From Massospora cicadina (Eukaryota; Entomophthoromycota; Entomophthoromycetes; Entomophthorales; Entomophthoraceae): a stretch of 64,000 bases of DNA. Under the pieces are notes generated by a model. That model searched no databases, was not told where the DNA came from, and saw nothing but the letters and a program-made list of their open reading frames with translations. Made by a program: the position numbers and the translations under genes. Each line of letters starts with the position of its first letter. The first letter of the stretch is position 1. The stretch is from contig JAKSZP010014540.1 of NCBI GenBank assembly GCA_022478985.1, positions 145,695 through 209,694 on the forward strand. Direction: 5' to 3'. Positions 12,370 to 24,013 of this stretch are shown one piece after another.

Positions 12370-14049
12370 TTAATCAGGTGAGAGTGAGGGCAAATATTAA
12401 CATTGGAGCGCCTATAAACATCGTTAAAATAAATTGGTGAAACAAATGAAGATTTCCCTGGACCTAGAACACCGGATGGAATATGGAAATGGCTGGACCA
12501 GATATGATAATATCCTGTGGAGCCTACAATGTACTGCCACTCCATTTTGGTTCACTTGTGGTCTCAGCTCCTGAAATTGTGTTGGAAAAACAGAATTATG
12601 ATATTCTTATTGGTCCAGAGTTCCTGAGAAAATATGGAGTGAAGGTAAGTTTGAAGAAAATACCCTGACCATTTTGTGGCAGACCCTGCCTTTGGTACAT
12701 TAGCTGGAAGGAGAACTGACACTGACTAAGAAAAGATTAATTTTGTAAAATTAATTTACAATGACAGCATTACTTTACTCCACTACAAGTTAGTTGGGCA
12801 TAAATGGAGAGAAATGTCAAAGGAGATCCTGGGAACCCATGGGATTCCCTTGAGAATGAAAACGATATACACTATACTTACTGGGACACAAAATAATTGT
12901 TAACACAGGGTTAACGCTTGAAATCGTGGAGCAACTATATGAAAAATTCATTGGCCCATGAAGGAAATCAAGAACCAAGCCATAGGTAGTGCAAGGATAA
13001 CTATGCCAGGACATGGAGAAATCAATGTGCGGCTTGCTAATCTAGAAAAGAAATCAATGAAGATAGCAAAAAATCAAGTCTTATATCTCTATATTTAACC
13101 CCATTGGCAGAAATTAGCAAATTCCATAATTTTGAATGCTAAATGAAATGGGATTGAAGCAGAAACTGCCAAAAGTGTCAATGTCTTAGTAGATCAGGTG
13201 CAGTAGGCTTATTTAAATGAACAGCAACAAGAAGATGTGCTCTGACTATTTGAGAAGTATTGGGAGATATTTGCCCAAGATGACTACAATTTGGGATGCG
13301 CAAAGAACGTGATCCACAAGGTCAATATGGGGAATATTCATCAATAAAAATGAGTTTTGTTCAAAGTTCTAGAGCTGCTGAAGCTTTGGTCATCAGAATA
13401 ATCAGAAAGCAAGTTGATCATGGGCTCCTTGTTCCATTATTAAGTCCATGGTAAAGTCTGATCCTTAAAGTAAAAAGTAAGGTCAGATCAAATTGAGAAG
13501 TGATTGATTATTGCCAATTGGACAAAATCACTAAGAAGGATTCTTATCCTTTGCTGAGCATTGATGATGCACTCAATTGCCTAGGGAATACTAAATACTT
13601 TTCTGCGATGGACTTAATTTCAGGATGTTGTCAAATCAATTTGCCAAAGGAGAACCAACAAATTGTGCGATCATTACTGCACAGGGACTTTACTAGCTTA
13701 CCCAAATGCCTCAGTGATTGTTTAACATGCGGCCACCTTCCAAAGCAATGGACTTTATCCTTAGTGATCTTAATCTATCTGTATCTTAGTATATCTGGAC
13801 GATATAAATGTATTTAACAGTATCTTCATAGAGCCTTTGGAGCGCTTAGAAGAAGTGCTCAAGCGCCTGGAGACAGTGAATTTGAAAAATAAAAATGAAG
13901 AAGTGTCACTTCTTCAAGAAAAACCTTAGTAATTGTGGTTTGTTACCAACTCCAACAGGATGCAACCCCAATAGCAAAAATTACAACAATCAAACAGATG
14001 TCATTTCCAAAGAGCGTTTGGGAAGACCAGTATTTCTTGGGATGATCGT
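12370..14049 (+). pseudogene. Gyp-1 pol, N-terminal part (protease and reverse transcriptase), broken
   Basis: An aspartic protease-like segment is at 12370-12668; the active-site DSGAP of relatives reads NIGAP at about 12399-12413, so the catalytic Asp is lost. The downstream YDILIGPEFLRKYG stretch is typical of the retroviral-like protease end. The reverse transcriptase runs about 13250-13990 with DYCQLDKITKKDSYPL, FSAMDLISGCCQINL, and the catalytic YLDD at 13792-13803. The frame is cut at 14049 by Gyp-2 just after a FLGMI motif (start of the RT-RNase H connection) and resumes at 48152. Several stops and shifts. Confidence 0.83.
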
Positions 14050-15172
14050 TATTGGAATTTTTGCCCATATTCCCAGCCTGCTAGATTACCAGGAATCACT
14101 AGGGGATAATCCCTAATGCGAGGTGAATTGGAAATTGGTTGACCCTGATTTCAAAGTAACTATGTATGGGGGATTTTAGGATATTCGCATGGTCATATCC
14201 ATTGAGGATCAATCCAGATGAATGCTTAAGATATCGTCAGGTGGAGTTGCTGACAAAATAGGGGCATCTGATAGTGATTAACTATCAGGTGTCCAATGGG
14301 TTCACTCAGTTTCATCACTGACTGATTTAGAAATGTAAGTAGTAAGTTGCAAGGCGAGTGATGCCACCTGCAACTAGCAAATCAATCAGTTGGTTCGTGA
14401 CCTGCCTTAATGGGTAACAAGTATAATTACCTAAGCAGGTCACTAGCCAAATATGGTTGGTTTTCTTGGATTGAGAGGAAAATGCAGGGACACGTTTTCC
14501 AACTCTTTCCATTTAGGTCTTGAGGATGTCCAATGATGGAATCCTAGCCAGGATGGGGAAGACCATCGCTGCTGAGACAAGGATGGGTGATTCAACTGCA
14601 AAGGCTGCCATTTCATCAAAGAGGTGTCAAACTGAGGGTTGGGCGCCAAATCCACCACTATAAAACCCTTAGAATCCACCAATAATAAAAATAGGTTTTT
14701 CATCCGGTATATAGTTTTAAGTAGAAAACTTTATCAGCTTTCAATTGTTCTATTCTTTCTCAGGGATATTAATGCTGTGTGCAATAATTGGGAGACTCTT
14801 TAAGGAAAAGAGTAAGAATCTGATCGGGGATCCAGAGAAGAAGCGGAAACAAATTTGGGATTGCTACCAACTGTGTGTCAAACTGGAGAAACTGTCACCA
14901 GGGAATCTCAGAGAAGATTGGGTTGTACAGTATGAGGGAACAAATCCCTATTTTGAGATATCTCAAGTATTTTGAGCAGAAATACTGGTTGAGCGTTGGG
15001 CCAATATCCAAGAATTCCATTCAACTATGGATAATAGTTATCATACTATTATCAGATGATTATATCAACAACAGTACAACGGGGATGAATTTCACAAGAA
15101 CTAAACCTGTGCAAGTAATAAGTCTATAGGGGTTATTGGCTGAATAATAACCAGACCTAATAAATTTTTACA
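14050..15172 (+). repeat. Gyp-2 5' LTR
   Basis: 1,123 bp, starts TATTGGAATTTTTGCCC (3' copy TGTTGGGATTTTTGCCC) and ends AATTTTTACA. A TATAAAAC at 14659-14666 with a later AATAAAA at about 14682 could be promoter and polyadenylation signals. It contains the uninterrupted target of LINE-C at 14787-14800 (ATTGGGAGACTCTT). Confidence 0.9.
14659..14666 (+). promoter_or_regulatory. Candidate TATA box in Gyp-2 5' LTR
   Basis: TATAAAAC; the 3' LTR has TATAAATT at 42398-42405. Position mid-LTR fits a U3 promoter. Inference from motif only. Confidence 0.35.
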
Positions 15173-15175
15173 AAT

Positions 15176-15191
15176 TGGTGCTCACTACAGG
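15176..15191 (+). other. Gyp-2 primer-binding site
   Basis: TGGTGCTCACTACAGG, three bases after the 5' LTR. It differs from the Gyp-1 site at one base. Confidence 0.72.
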
Positions 15192-15220
15192 GGTGTAGTT
15201 GAGTAGAAGAACTTAGAAGG

Positions 15221-15284
15221 ATGTCATATAATGATAAGTTTTGAAAAATATGGACAGAGTTAGCCATTATAAATCAGAACACCC
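15221..15284 (+). pseudogene. Gyp-2 gag N-terminus, cut by LINE-B
   Basis: ATG at 15221, in-frame stop after seven codons, then a WTELA motif matching Gyp-1 gag. LINE-B inserted after 15284. The frame resumes at 20596-20633, is cut again by Gyp-3, and continues at 34707. Confidence 0.6.
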
Positions 15285-15393
15285 CCATTACCAATTGCAA
15301 ACTTTTCTTTCTCGTTGCAATCACTATTGCAACCTATTCAATTCAAGACTGAATCTAGTTTGATAATCTCACAGAAGAGATTAGTCTGCGCTC

Positions 15394-16800
15394 ATGTCAG
15401 GGAGCAGTTGGGCAAGCAAGGTAAGAGGAGCAGGTGGAAGGCCCGCGGCCTCCAACGTTCAAAAACACCCTGGAGAATCCGGCGGAATTGACAAAAATAC
15501 TAAGAAACTGGCGGTCACTATTTCCCCGGAGATACTTTATGGCAAGCACGATGCAACCAGTACATCAACACGCCACACTCCCAGCCACTTTCATCGGTGG
15601 AATTCAGAGTCCGCGTGTTTCTGGACATCCAAAAAACGGCCTTATGGGAAAAATTTTGTGAAGATGTACACACAATTTTCCCAACTGTGGTGTACGTTGC
15701 ACCTCACTCCATGTCACGCGGTTGGCTGGACCTAGGTTTTGAAAGCAAAACGGCAGCAGATGAGGCTGCAGCGGTGCGCGTAGTGGTCGACCTCCCTGAA
15801 GGGCAATGGGTCGTCAAAACTAAACGCACCAGATGGACAAAATCAAACCAAATTTTCCTCACGTTCGACTTTTTGCCTACTACAGTAAAACGTGACAATT
15901 TGGAACAACACCTGAAAGATGGTCTCGCCATATATGGCAAAATACAATCTTTCAAAATGCAACGCTTCACGCTGATGCCACACCTGTGCACCGGCAAAGC
16001 CATCGCAGTTCTGACCCCAACTGAGGAGATCGTGAAGGACCTAACCCAGATCCCACACTCCACTTTTATTGATATTACAGGACATACCACCCACCCATTC
16101 TGGGTGACTGTGGACAGCGCGCCCCCCATTTGCACCCACTGTGACGCGTTCAGCCATAAGGCGCACGCATGCCCCATCAAGGAGGGCGTCACATTCCAAG
16201 AGCACCCCTCGGTGGCCATGGCCAGCGGAGAGGCACACTATGAACCAACTGCAAGCACCAAGGAGGCCTTCCCGTGGGGAGCATAAGGCTGCTACCTACT
16301 GGTAAAGCCTATCTCCCCACAAGAGTGGAAGAAGGCCAAGAAGGCACATAGGGCTGTGGCCAAGGAAGCGGCCAAAGCCACCACCGCTATCCCACACTCA
16401 CAACGCCAGGAGGACATGGAGACCTTCATGGCAGAAGCAACTCGGGAATCCATCAACCAATCAGATTGGGAAGCCCATGCTGAGCGGGCCACTCAATCCA
16501 AGGATCCAATGGGAGATTTGATCTCACCCAATCGTTGCACCCAAGCTCCAATTGAAACTGACTTGGGACCCATCCCAACTGAAATTTTTTTGACCCGCTC
16601 AACAGTGCACCAAACCTACCCACACCACAAAAAATTCATCTGACATCGGGAAAACAAAAAGCGAAGGCTAAAGCCAATGCAACTCTTTCCACAAAAATCA
16701 ACAAAAACTCTGATAGCGTTGCTGCTAACACCCGCGCTGCTGTGAAGGCCCGCGGGGATCTAGAAGAGGATGGTGGGCCGGGTGCCCACCCCCTCACACC
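15394..16800 (+). pseudogene. LINE-B ORF1 (CCHC RNA-binding protein), broken
   Basis: Start ATG at 15394 gives MSGSSWASKVRGAGG, as in LINE-C. A frameshift near 15530 moves to the main frame (15597-16286, 229 aa), a TAA at 16284 interrupts, and reading goes on to 16643. The central region (LDLGFESKTAADEAAA at about 15727-15774) is conserved in all four LINEs. A CX2CX4HX4C knuckle CTHCDAFSHKAHAC is intact at 16131-16172. The C-terminal part is Ala/Glu/Lys-rich. Role: RNA binding in the retrotransposition particle. Confidence 0.85.
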
Positions 16801-16833
16801 TAAGGTGCAAAGGGGGAAACCTTCACCATAGGG

Positions 16834-19800
16834 ATGTTGAATACCGCCAGACTCAAGGCCTCCCTGTCCCAGGCTAGGAAACTGAGTTTTTTACAACATA
16901 ATTTACCCGTGGATATCCTGGCCATCCAGGAGTCCCACTGTCCACGAGGTTCCAAGGAAGCTTGGAAAACAATGCTTCTCCCATCCCTATCCTTTTGGTT
17001 GATGCACTGTGGGGTGCTAATCCGGAAAAATAATTTTTTCAAATTTTTATCCTCAGAAACATTCCTAAATGGCTGAGTGCTTGTTGTCACCTTCTCGTGG
17101 GCCAACGTAGCACATGCAATCGTCAACATCTATGCCCCAAACAGTGCACACGAGCATCAGGAATTTTTCTTGTTGGTCAAATCCCTCCCACTACCCCCAG
17201 ACTCATTCATAGTTGGCGACATGAACTGTTGGCTAAACACACCAATGGACTGGTGGCCTTCCTCACCCCACGCCCCCCAGGGTCACATAGAACTACGCGT
17301 TCCTGAGGCCACCCTTGGGCTAATGGATGCACTGCCGCGGCATGCCCTGCTGCTCGAAACATGACATGGCCCCATGTCCACAATGGCCAATTAAGGTCCA
17401 TGACCCACATTGACATTATTCTAACACCGGAGAAATTCCAACCCCACTTTTCCCACTTCAAGACAACAAAATTGAAATTCTCCAACCATTGACTGGTCTC
17501 GCTAACCTACCACCTACCTGTCACGGCTGCTAAAGCCCCACATTGGTAAAAAATACGCCCCCCGAGCTCGCATCACCAGGATTTTCCACGTGGGTAGAAG
17601 AGGCAACTATGGAAAAAAAAGTTTGTTGTACCATTTTGCGTGGACCCCATTTCCACATGGGCAACAATTAAAGATGACACCATCCGCCACTCTCGCCATC
17701 TCTCCTCCAGACGCTCATGAACCACATCAGCGGTTATCTCGCGCGCTCTGGCAGAATTGGCACACTTAGAGTCCAACATCCCAGTTACAGGATACAGCTC
17801 TGCATGGAGATGGAAGTGGGCGGAGGCAGCTGCCCACCTCAACGCACTCAAAAGACAACAAAAACTTGGGTTTGTGTTCAGTACAGGGCCACACGCATCA
17901 CAAAAGGTGACAAGTACACCGCACATTTCTTTAAAAAAATTTTGCACCACGCCAGAGCATGGCCTGCACACAGGTGAAAAGATCGGATAATTCCATTGTG
18001 GATATACTGGCCAAAGTGGCAATCAAAATGCAACAGTATTACTCTGAGTTATACCGATCCAACCCAATTCAGCCAGCTGAAGTGTCAGAAATTCTTGACT
18101 GAGCCCACATCCGCTCCATTTTCCAATACCCAGAAATAATGAATTTGATTACTCCGAATGAATTATGGACAGCCATTCGCGGTGCACCAAACCAAAAATG
18201 CCCAGGTCCAGATGGCATTCCATATGAGTTCTACAAAAAGTATTTCAAATATTTATCCCCTTGCTGCTCGCCTCACTTAATCAAATCCTGATGGAAACGC
18301 GCCTCCTACCAGGAGGACATGAGGCCTTCACTGTCACACTCTTCAAGAAAGGGGATAAGCTTGACTTAGCCAACTGGCGCCCCATTTATCTAACAAACAC
18401 AGACACAAAAATTTTAACAAAAATCATGGCTAACTGTTTAGGGACTGTAGCATCTGCCACCATCTCCCCAGAACAATTCGGTTTCATCTCCAGAAGGTCG
18501 ATTTGGGATAACGTGCACTCTGTGGCTAATGTGTGTCAGTCCACAGCCTCTGGGGCACTTGTATTCTTGGACCAACAAAAGGCCTATGATAGAGTAAACT
18601 GGGAATACCTCAGGGCCTGCCTCCATCATTTCTGCCTACCCCTCGCTTCATCAACTGGGTAATGCTGCTCACGGAATCTGCAACAATGGCAGTGCGTGGC
18701 CCTGGCTTCCTAACAGAAGTAGTCCGCCCTCAAAGGGGCTTGCAACAAGGGGACCCCCTCAGCCCACTCTTATACAACTTCGCCTTGACCCACTACTGCG
18801 AAATGTGAATGCCCAACTCACTGGGGTCCACGTGCCAGGCCAAGCCCCAGTCAAGATAATGGCATTCGCAGATGATTGTGTGGTTGGGGTGTCTAATAAT
18901 CAAGATGCACGCGCGCTTGAAGCTCTCATCCAGGAGTATTCCCGGGTAAGCAACGCGGCACTGAACGCTTCCAAAACTGAAATCATCCTCCTTGGTCAAT
19001 TTCAGAACTGCTGGACCCCCAGCAATTAGTTCCCAACCCGGCCCATCTGCTTGCCCACATCCTCGCCCTACTAATCTAAAACACACTGCCCCACTGGTGC
19101 TCCCCTTCGTGCCAAGTCCTACCATAGGACCAGTACGGCATCTGGGCGTGTGGATGGAGGCAGGCGGATATGCGTCAGCAGTAATGGAGTGCCGTATTCT
19201 GGATAATGTGACAAAGCGAATCGCCTCTCTCAGAGCCCACCCTTCTTCCCTTACTGGCAGGGTTGTTTTAGCCAACTCTATGCTCCTCTCCAAAGTCTGG
19301 TTTGGAGCCCATGCCATCTCCTTCTCCCCAAGACTCTACAAATCCTTATACGCCTTGCTGCAAGGATGGCTTTGGTCAGGCCGCCCTCCACCAGTGCGGC
19401 TAGAGGTCATGTTTGGCCCTCAACATCATGGTGGCATGGGTCTGCTTGACTTCAAAGCCCATGCCGCCAAGATCCTGGGCACCTGGATTGCAGCCGTCAC
19501 CACCCCTACACTCCCCCTCCCAACACTGGTCCCGCGCAGCCCCGCTCCAACTTCTCCCGCGCCTTGGGCCTCAACAATCCATCGAACCCCCACTCCCTGA
19601 TGAAATACCTCGCTTCACACACATCAGCCACAGGTCCTCACGGGACTGAAACCCACTACAAACGAATCTTCCTCTCCATGCGGAGCGCTGAGTGGAGAAT
19701 TCGTATTAGCGGACATACAACCCAAAGAGGCCGCCCCTCTCCTCAGTTCACACAAAAAGTACAGGGGCTACCCATCCATGATGGCGTGATCCCCATTCGA

Positions 19801-20510
19801 CCCCATGTCCTATCCAGGGTGGACTACCTGGACATGATGGACATCCCTTACTCCATTGAGACCCAAAAAATATCTGGAAATATGTACACCATCCTCTGTT
19901 GCAACCTCAAGTCCGCTCCCATGTGTGGCGCTGCCTGAGGCGGGTGTACCATACACCTGAGCGCTCTAACGCTCTACACTCATCCTGTGTCGTGTGTGGC
20001 CAGTATGGAACGCTGTTTCACCGCCTGGAGAAGTGCCCTACCTCTAAAGTGATATGGCGCGAAGTCTAACGTCTTCTGGGCCAGGATCAAACTCATCTCT
20101 TCAGTTTGTCAAGAGATATGTTCGCTCTATCAATGGCCTCTCCCCTCCTGCCCTCCCTTCATGCTTTGGTGATTGCAATCGCCATGAGGACCATCCACAC
20201 GATTGTCTTAGATGCCATCGCAGGCTCCACCCCCACCCTCCCAGAAGCGGTACACAGATTCCGGTCCCATTTGGTGGACCACTTTCAAGCATGGATGTTT
20301 GGATACCTCCCACTGCGTCGCTGACAGCTGGTCTCTTCCTGGTTCCCAGTCTGGTTCATCAAATCAAACCCCTTCCTCCACACGTGCTCAATTGTGGCTA
20401 TGGCCCCTTCACACGTTTCCTCCCCCTCCCCATAAGTGGCGTTCCCGCTGGCAACAAGAGATAGCATCGCTTCTCTGGGGTGCCTCCCCTGGTACTAAGT
20501 TTTGTCTCCT
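16834..20510 (+). pseudogene. LINE-B ORF2 (endonuclease-reverse transcriptase), broken
   Basis: Endonuclease 16834-17540: LAIQESHC near 16919, VGDMNCW near 17213, HIDIIL near 17408, and SDH changed to SNH followed by a stop at 17481-17492. Reverse transcriptase 18130-19020: GPDGIPYEFY near 18205, WRPIYLTNTDTKILTKI near 18379, FLDQQKAYDRVNW near 18565, GDPLSPLLYN near 18750, catalytic AFADD at 18862-18876. A C-terminal zinc knuckle (CVVCGQYGTLFHRLEKC) lies near 19988-20038. Several stops and shifts (for example 17075, 17361, 18660), so it is inactive, but each motif except SDH is readable. Confidence 0.88.
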
Positions 20511-20633
20511 CTGATTCATATTCGGAAGTGTCTGTCCCATGGTTGGCCTTCCCCACAATAAATTTAAATTTAAATTTAAATAAATCAGAGCACCCTAAAA
20601 TCAGCAGATCATTAAGAATTTGCACCTTGGAAG

Positions 20634-21368
20634 TGTAGGAATCCAGCTCAGTTATGCTCGTTTGGTGCTACGCCACTGGATACCACAAAGGATTTAATAA
20701 AATAAAATATAAATAAATATAAAAATTGGTTTCTTATAATTTTTAATAGAAGTGCAGGGGTCAAAATGAGAAGCGGTAACTTTCTTTTTAGTAATTAATA
20801 TTTATACTATTTTTGAAGGTTAAAGGGATTTGGGGATAGGTTTGGAATAGCTTTGGAGCTTTCCAATTTGGGCAATATGGGTGTCAATCCTATCAGATCG
20901 TTGAGGAAAGTTTGGTAATTTTTGGGAAATGGATTGGGGATTTTGGGGCAGAATATACCCATGCGGCAGGGTTTTGATGTACCCCAACCAATCACCATTT
21001 GTTAATTTTCTCACCTCAGGGGCCTGCCACCGCGCCTTTAAAGGGGGTGGCACCTGCGCAGGTGTGGTGAAGGACACAGTGCTGGTTTGGGGAGTACCTT
21101 CCGCAGGTTTCCCAAGAGTCTGCTGTGCAATCAGAAAATCCAATTATTAGATTTTACTAAATGTGCCGTGTGGGTTTCAAACTGGTGTTACCCCAATTTA
21201 TGGGTTCCACTGAGAATTGTCAAGGGTCTTTTGGCTGTTCTATCAACATTTTCACTAGAATTGCTCATAATGGCATTGGGGAATCGCAAATGGGCAACAT
21301 TTCCCTTTTTTGGTGGAACTTGGATTAAGACATTCTTATTTTTAAGCTGTAAAGGCAAATGTATGACA
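20634..21368 (-). repeat. Gyp-3 3' LTR
   Basis: 735 bp, on the minus strand starting TGTCATACATTTGCC and ending CTCAGTT...CCTACA (plus-strand TGTAGGAATCC at 20634). Pairs with 33967-34701; about one base in eight differs over the first 150 bases by eye. Confidence 0.9.
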
Positions 21369-21384
21369 TCACCCCCCTCAAGAA
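21369..21384 (-). other. Gyp-3 polypurine tract
   Basis: On the minus strand TTGAGGGGGGTGA directly precedes the 3' LTR. It would prime plus-strand DNA synthesis. Confidence 0.65.
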
Positions 21385-21387
21385 TGT

Positions 21388-22560
21388 TGGGGAGCGAGTA
21401 GGGCTGGAGGAAACGGCCATGAACGCGATTAGTTGTGATACCAGTAGCTAGATTTTTGATAGAGTACTCGTTTCCTTTTCTTGTAGATGATGGTGAAAGG
21501 ACCCTCCAAAATTGATCCAAGTTTACCGCATCTAGGGGTGATTTAGTTATGTTAGTACAACACCAAGTTGGATACTTAAAAAGTGGGTAAGGGGGTTTGG
21601 AACTCATTTGCAGCCTGCCCATCTTTTGTTATTGGTTTGGCTAAATTGGTCATAGCTTCGGATTGGAGTTATATTATATGATGAGCCAATCTCCTCATAA
21701 CTTTCTCCGGTTCCTCAACTCTAGAAGAGAATACATCCTTAGCTAAGAGGGCAGGTATGCCTGGTTCCCGCCCACAAAAGACACAGAATGGAGAAATTTT
21801 CAAAATCTGGTGATAGCTAATCCGGTATGCCATAAGAGCACTAGGTAATTATTGATCTCAGTGAAGAGGATCAGATGAAGCCAGTTTTTGAAGAATGGAA
21901 ACCAAGGTTCCATTTGCTCTTTCCACGGTCCCATTTGTGGATGGGTTATACGGAGCTGAGAAGAGTTGTTGTGCTCCCATAGAAGGGGCCAGAAATTTTG
22001 ACTACTCTGGAGGTGAAGTTCTTGCCATTATCACAGAGTAGTACTTGAGGGCAACCATGATGAATGAAGATGTGTTGATGTAAAAAGGTGGCGGTGGCCT
22101 TAGCTGTTTGAGCAGGAAGAGCCATGGCTTCAACCCACTTAGTGAGGTGGTCAATAGCTACTAGGATAAATATGTTTCCACTAGTAGACAGAGGAAGGGG
22201 AACTATTACATCTAAGTTGATGGTGTGGAACGGTTGTTGTGGGGTAGTTGGTTGATATTGTTACCTAGACTTGAAGCCAGATTGCTTCTTACAAGTAAGG
22301 CAGGCTTCCAAAACATCAACTATAGATTCCATCATTCCATCCAAAATAGAACCGATCTCTAATCCATTCATAGGTTTTCCTGCCCCTCCATGACCTAGGG
22401 TAGCTTGTGCTTCTAAGATAGCAGGTACGCGTTCCTGAGGGTCGAAGGTAAGGTAGCCATTTTGTCCCCACCTGCTTATACAACTTCCCATCTTCAACTT
22501 TAGTGTTAGGGAGTGCTAGGCTAACATCTTTTGAACAGGCTCATCCTCATCCTCCCATTC
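21388..22560 (-). pseudogene. Gyp-3 integrase, broken
   Basis: On the minus strand from the HHCC-like region near 22300 (CLTCKK) into the DDE core: LDVIVPLPLS (first catalytic Asp) near 22210, VAIDHLTKWVEAMALP near 22140, and LLCDNGKNF (second Asp) near 22040. The remainder is frameshifted. Near 21500-21450 a GPY/F-like C-terminal stretch ending IKNLATGITTNRVHGRF matches the VNRVH ends of Gyp-1 and Gyp-2. Integrase inserts the cDNA; this copy is disabled by stops after the second Asp. Confidence 0.8.
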
Positions 22561-22599
22561 ACTAAGGGTCATTAAAAGGTCATGTAACCTCTCTGCCTC

Positions 22600-22922
22600 A
22601 CTATTATCCAAGTGAAGGACTGGTAGTCAAGTCAACCCATCAACATTCAAGTGACAGGTTCCAGTATGGTGTTCAATCTTCATGTCATAAGGCAGGAGCT
22701 TTAGAGCCCAGCGAGCTAGCCGCCCAGTAGGATCCTTCGTGTTCTGTAACCACTTAAGAGATGCGTGGTCAGTAACTACAGTGAAGGTAATTCCATAGTG
22801 AAAAGGGCGGTAGTGCTTTACAGCCAACAAAACAGCAAGGCACTCCTTCTCAGTTACGCTGTAGTTGCGTTCCACTTTTGACAGAATCTTACTAAAATAG
22901 GATACATGATGTTCTACACCAT
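22600..22922 (-). pseudogene. Gyp-3 RNase H, C-terminal half
   Basis: Minus-strand frame with VSYFSKILSKVERNYSVTEK, ECLAVLLAVKHYRPFHYG and VVTDHASLKWLQN, the standard end of the Ty3/Gypsy RNase H. Its N-terminal half is at 30791-31079; Gyp-4 with its ACCAT duplication lies between, and the frame is kept across the insertion. Confidence 0.85.
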
Positions 22923-23992
22923 TGTCAGATTCTGGTGGTTGACTTGAAAATAAGCCTTCAACAACCATCAGATCAGGCATATTATCCTTTCAAATTTTGT
23001 ACTAATGCCTATTGCAATTATACAGCTTGGGCTGATTATCTCAATGATGATTGGATCGAGTAATTTATCAGGCGCTCGGCCTAAAAACACTTGCATATTA
23101 TGACCAATTCTGATGCATCAAATCTAGGCGATTGGTCCCAATTATCAAAACACAAGCCAATCAATTGTATACGAAAATAATTTGGGGACGACCCAAAGTT
23201 ACATTTAAAAGTCCCATGAACAATTAAACGAATGAACAACGTTACAATTTTCTTCCTGAGGGCGAAATTTGTATGTCAATATGCGTAATCAGCATGATAG
23301 CACTTACTTGGACCACCTGAAGGGGGTTACTAAGGCTACCAAGGAAGAGGCCTGACGACATCCCAATTAAGGGTGCATCATTTTCTTCAATTGAGGCCAA
23401 AATTTCACAGAAGGTGTGTCTTGTCAGCAGTATGACGAAACTGAAATCCTGAAGAGCTTAAGACAACTTTGCATGCTTTTATCACGATTTTTGTACCTGA
23501 AATCCTCCCGATTTTGGGAGTATTTTGCCACCAATGAACCTAAGAAAAGGTTTCAGTCGTAGGCCAAACTGAGTGGCAAAATAGCTGTTGAAATTTTGTG
23601 CTGGATGTGGCCAGGAGATGCCCTAGAGTATAAATACTGACGCCTGGCCTAATAACCATTATCAAATAAATAGCTTAAATAAAAGTTACAATTATTTTAT
23701 CCCTTTCCTGGTTTTTATCCTGAATCCAACCTAGGAGAAGTGTCAACAAAATGGAAGGACAAATCCCCAGTTTGTATATAATACTTCCTCAGATGAAGTT
23801 CCTGATTACAAAGGAAAAATTATGCTCAAAATTGGCCAGAAAAGTTGAGGCGAATTTAATAGGCCTAGTGAGTTGCTAGATGGGTTGAATCCCGTAAACC
23901 ACAGGCATTATTGAGGATCAACCATCGGAACTTCAGCCCAAATAGAAATGCAGGATACCAATTTACAAGCAAGCAATCCTCAGATTTTGACA
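22923..23992 (+). repeat. Gyp-4 5' LTR
   Basis: Starts TGTCAGATTCTGGTGG and ends CAGATTTTGACA. A TATA box TATAAATA is at 23629-23636, with AAATAAA-type poly(A) signals shortly after. Downstream of it the LTR is very similar to the 3' copy. Confidence 0.92.
23629..23636 (+). promoter_or_regulatory. Candidate TATA box in Gyp-4 5' LTR
   Basis: TATAAATA, retained at 30421-30428 in the 3' LTR. About 360 bp before the LTR end, consistent with a U3/R boundary. Motif-based inference. Confidence 0.45.
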
Positions 23993-23994
23993 GC

Positions 23995-24006
23995 TGGTGC
24001 TCACTC
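23995..24006 (+). other. Gyp-4 primer-binding site
   Basis: TGGTGCTCACTC, two bases after the LTR; the first eleven bases equal the Gyp-2 site. Confidence 0.7.
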
Positions 24007-24013
24007 AAAACAG

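Larger units (their letters stand above)
15285..20581 (+). mobile_element. LINE-B, full-length non-LTR retrotransposon (degenerate)
   Basis: 5.3 kb, plus strand, TSD AAATCAGAACACCC at 15271-15284 and AAATCAGAGCACCC at 20582-20595 (one mismatch in 14). The 3' tail is not poly(A) but a run of TTTAAA-type repeats (about 20559-20580). The 5' region from ACTTTTCTTTCTCGTTGCAA is shared with LINE-C. ORF1 and ORF2 are both recognisable with few frameshifts. The element is visibly richer in G+C and CpG than its host Gyp-2. Confidence 0.93.

Noticed and set aside
15704..16219. 171-aa minus-strand ORF in LINE-B
   Set aside because: Antisense of ORF1; the same antisense frame recurs in LINE-C because the two are homologous.
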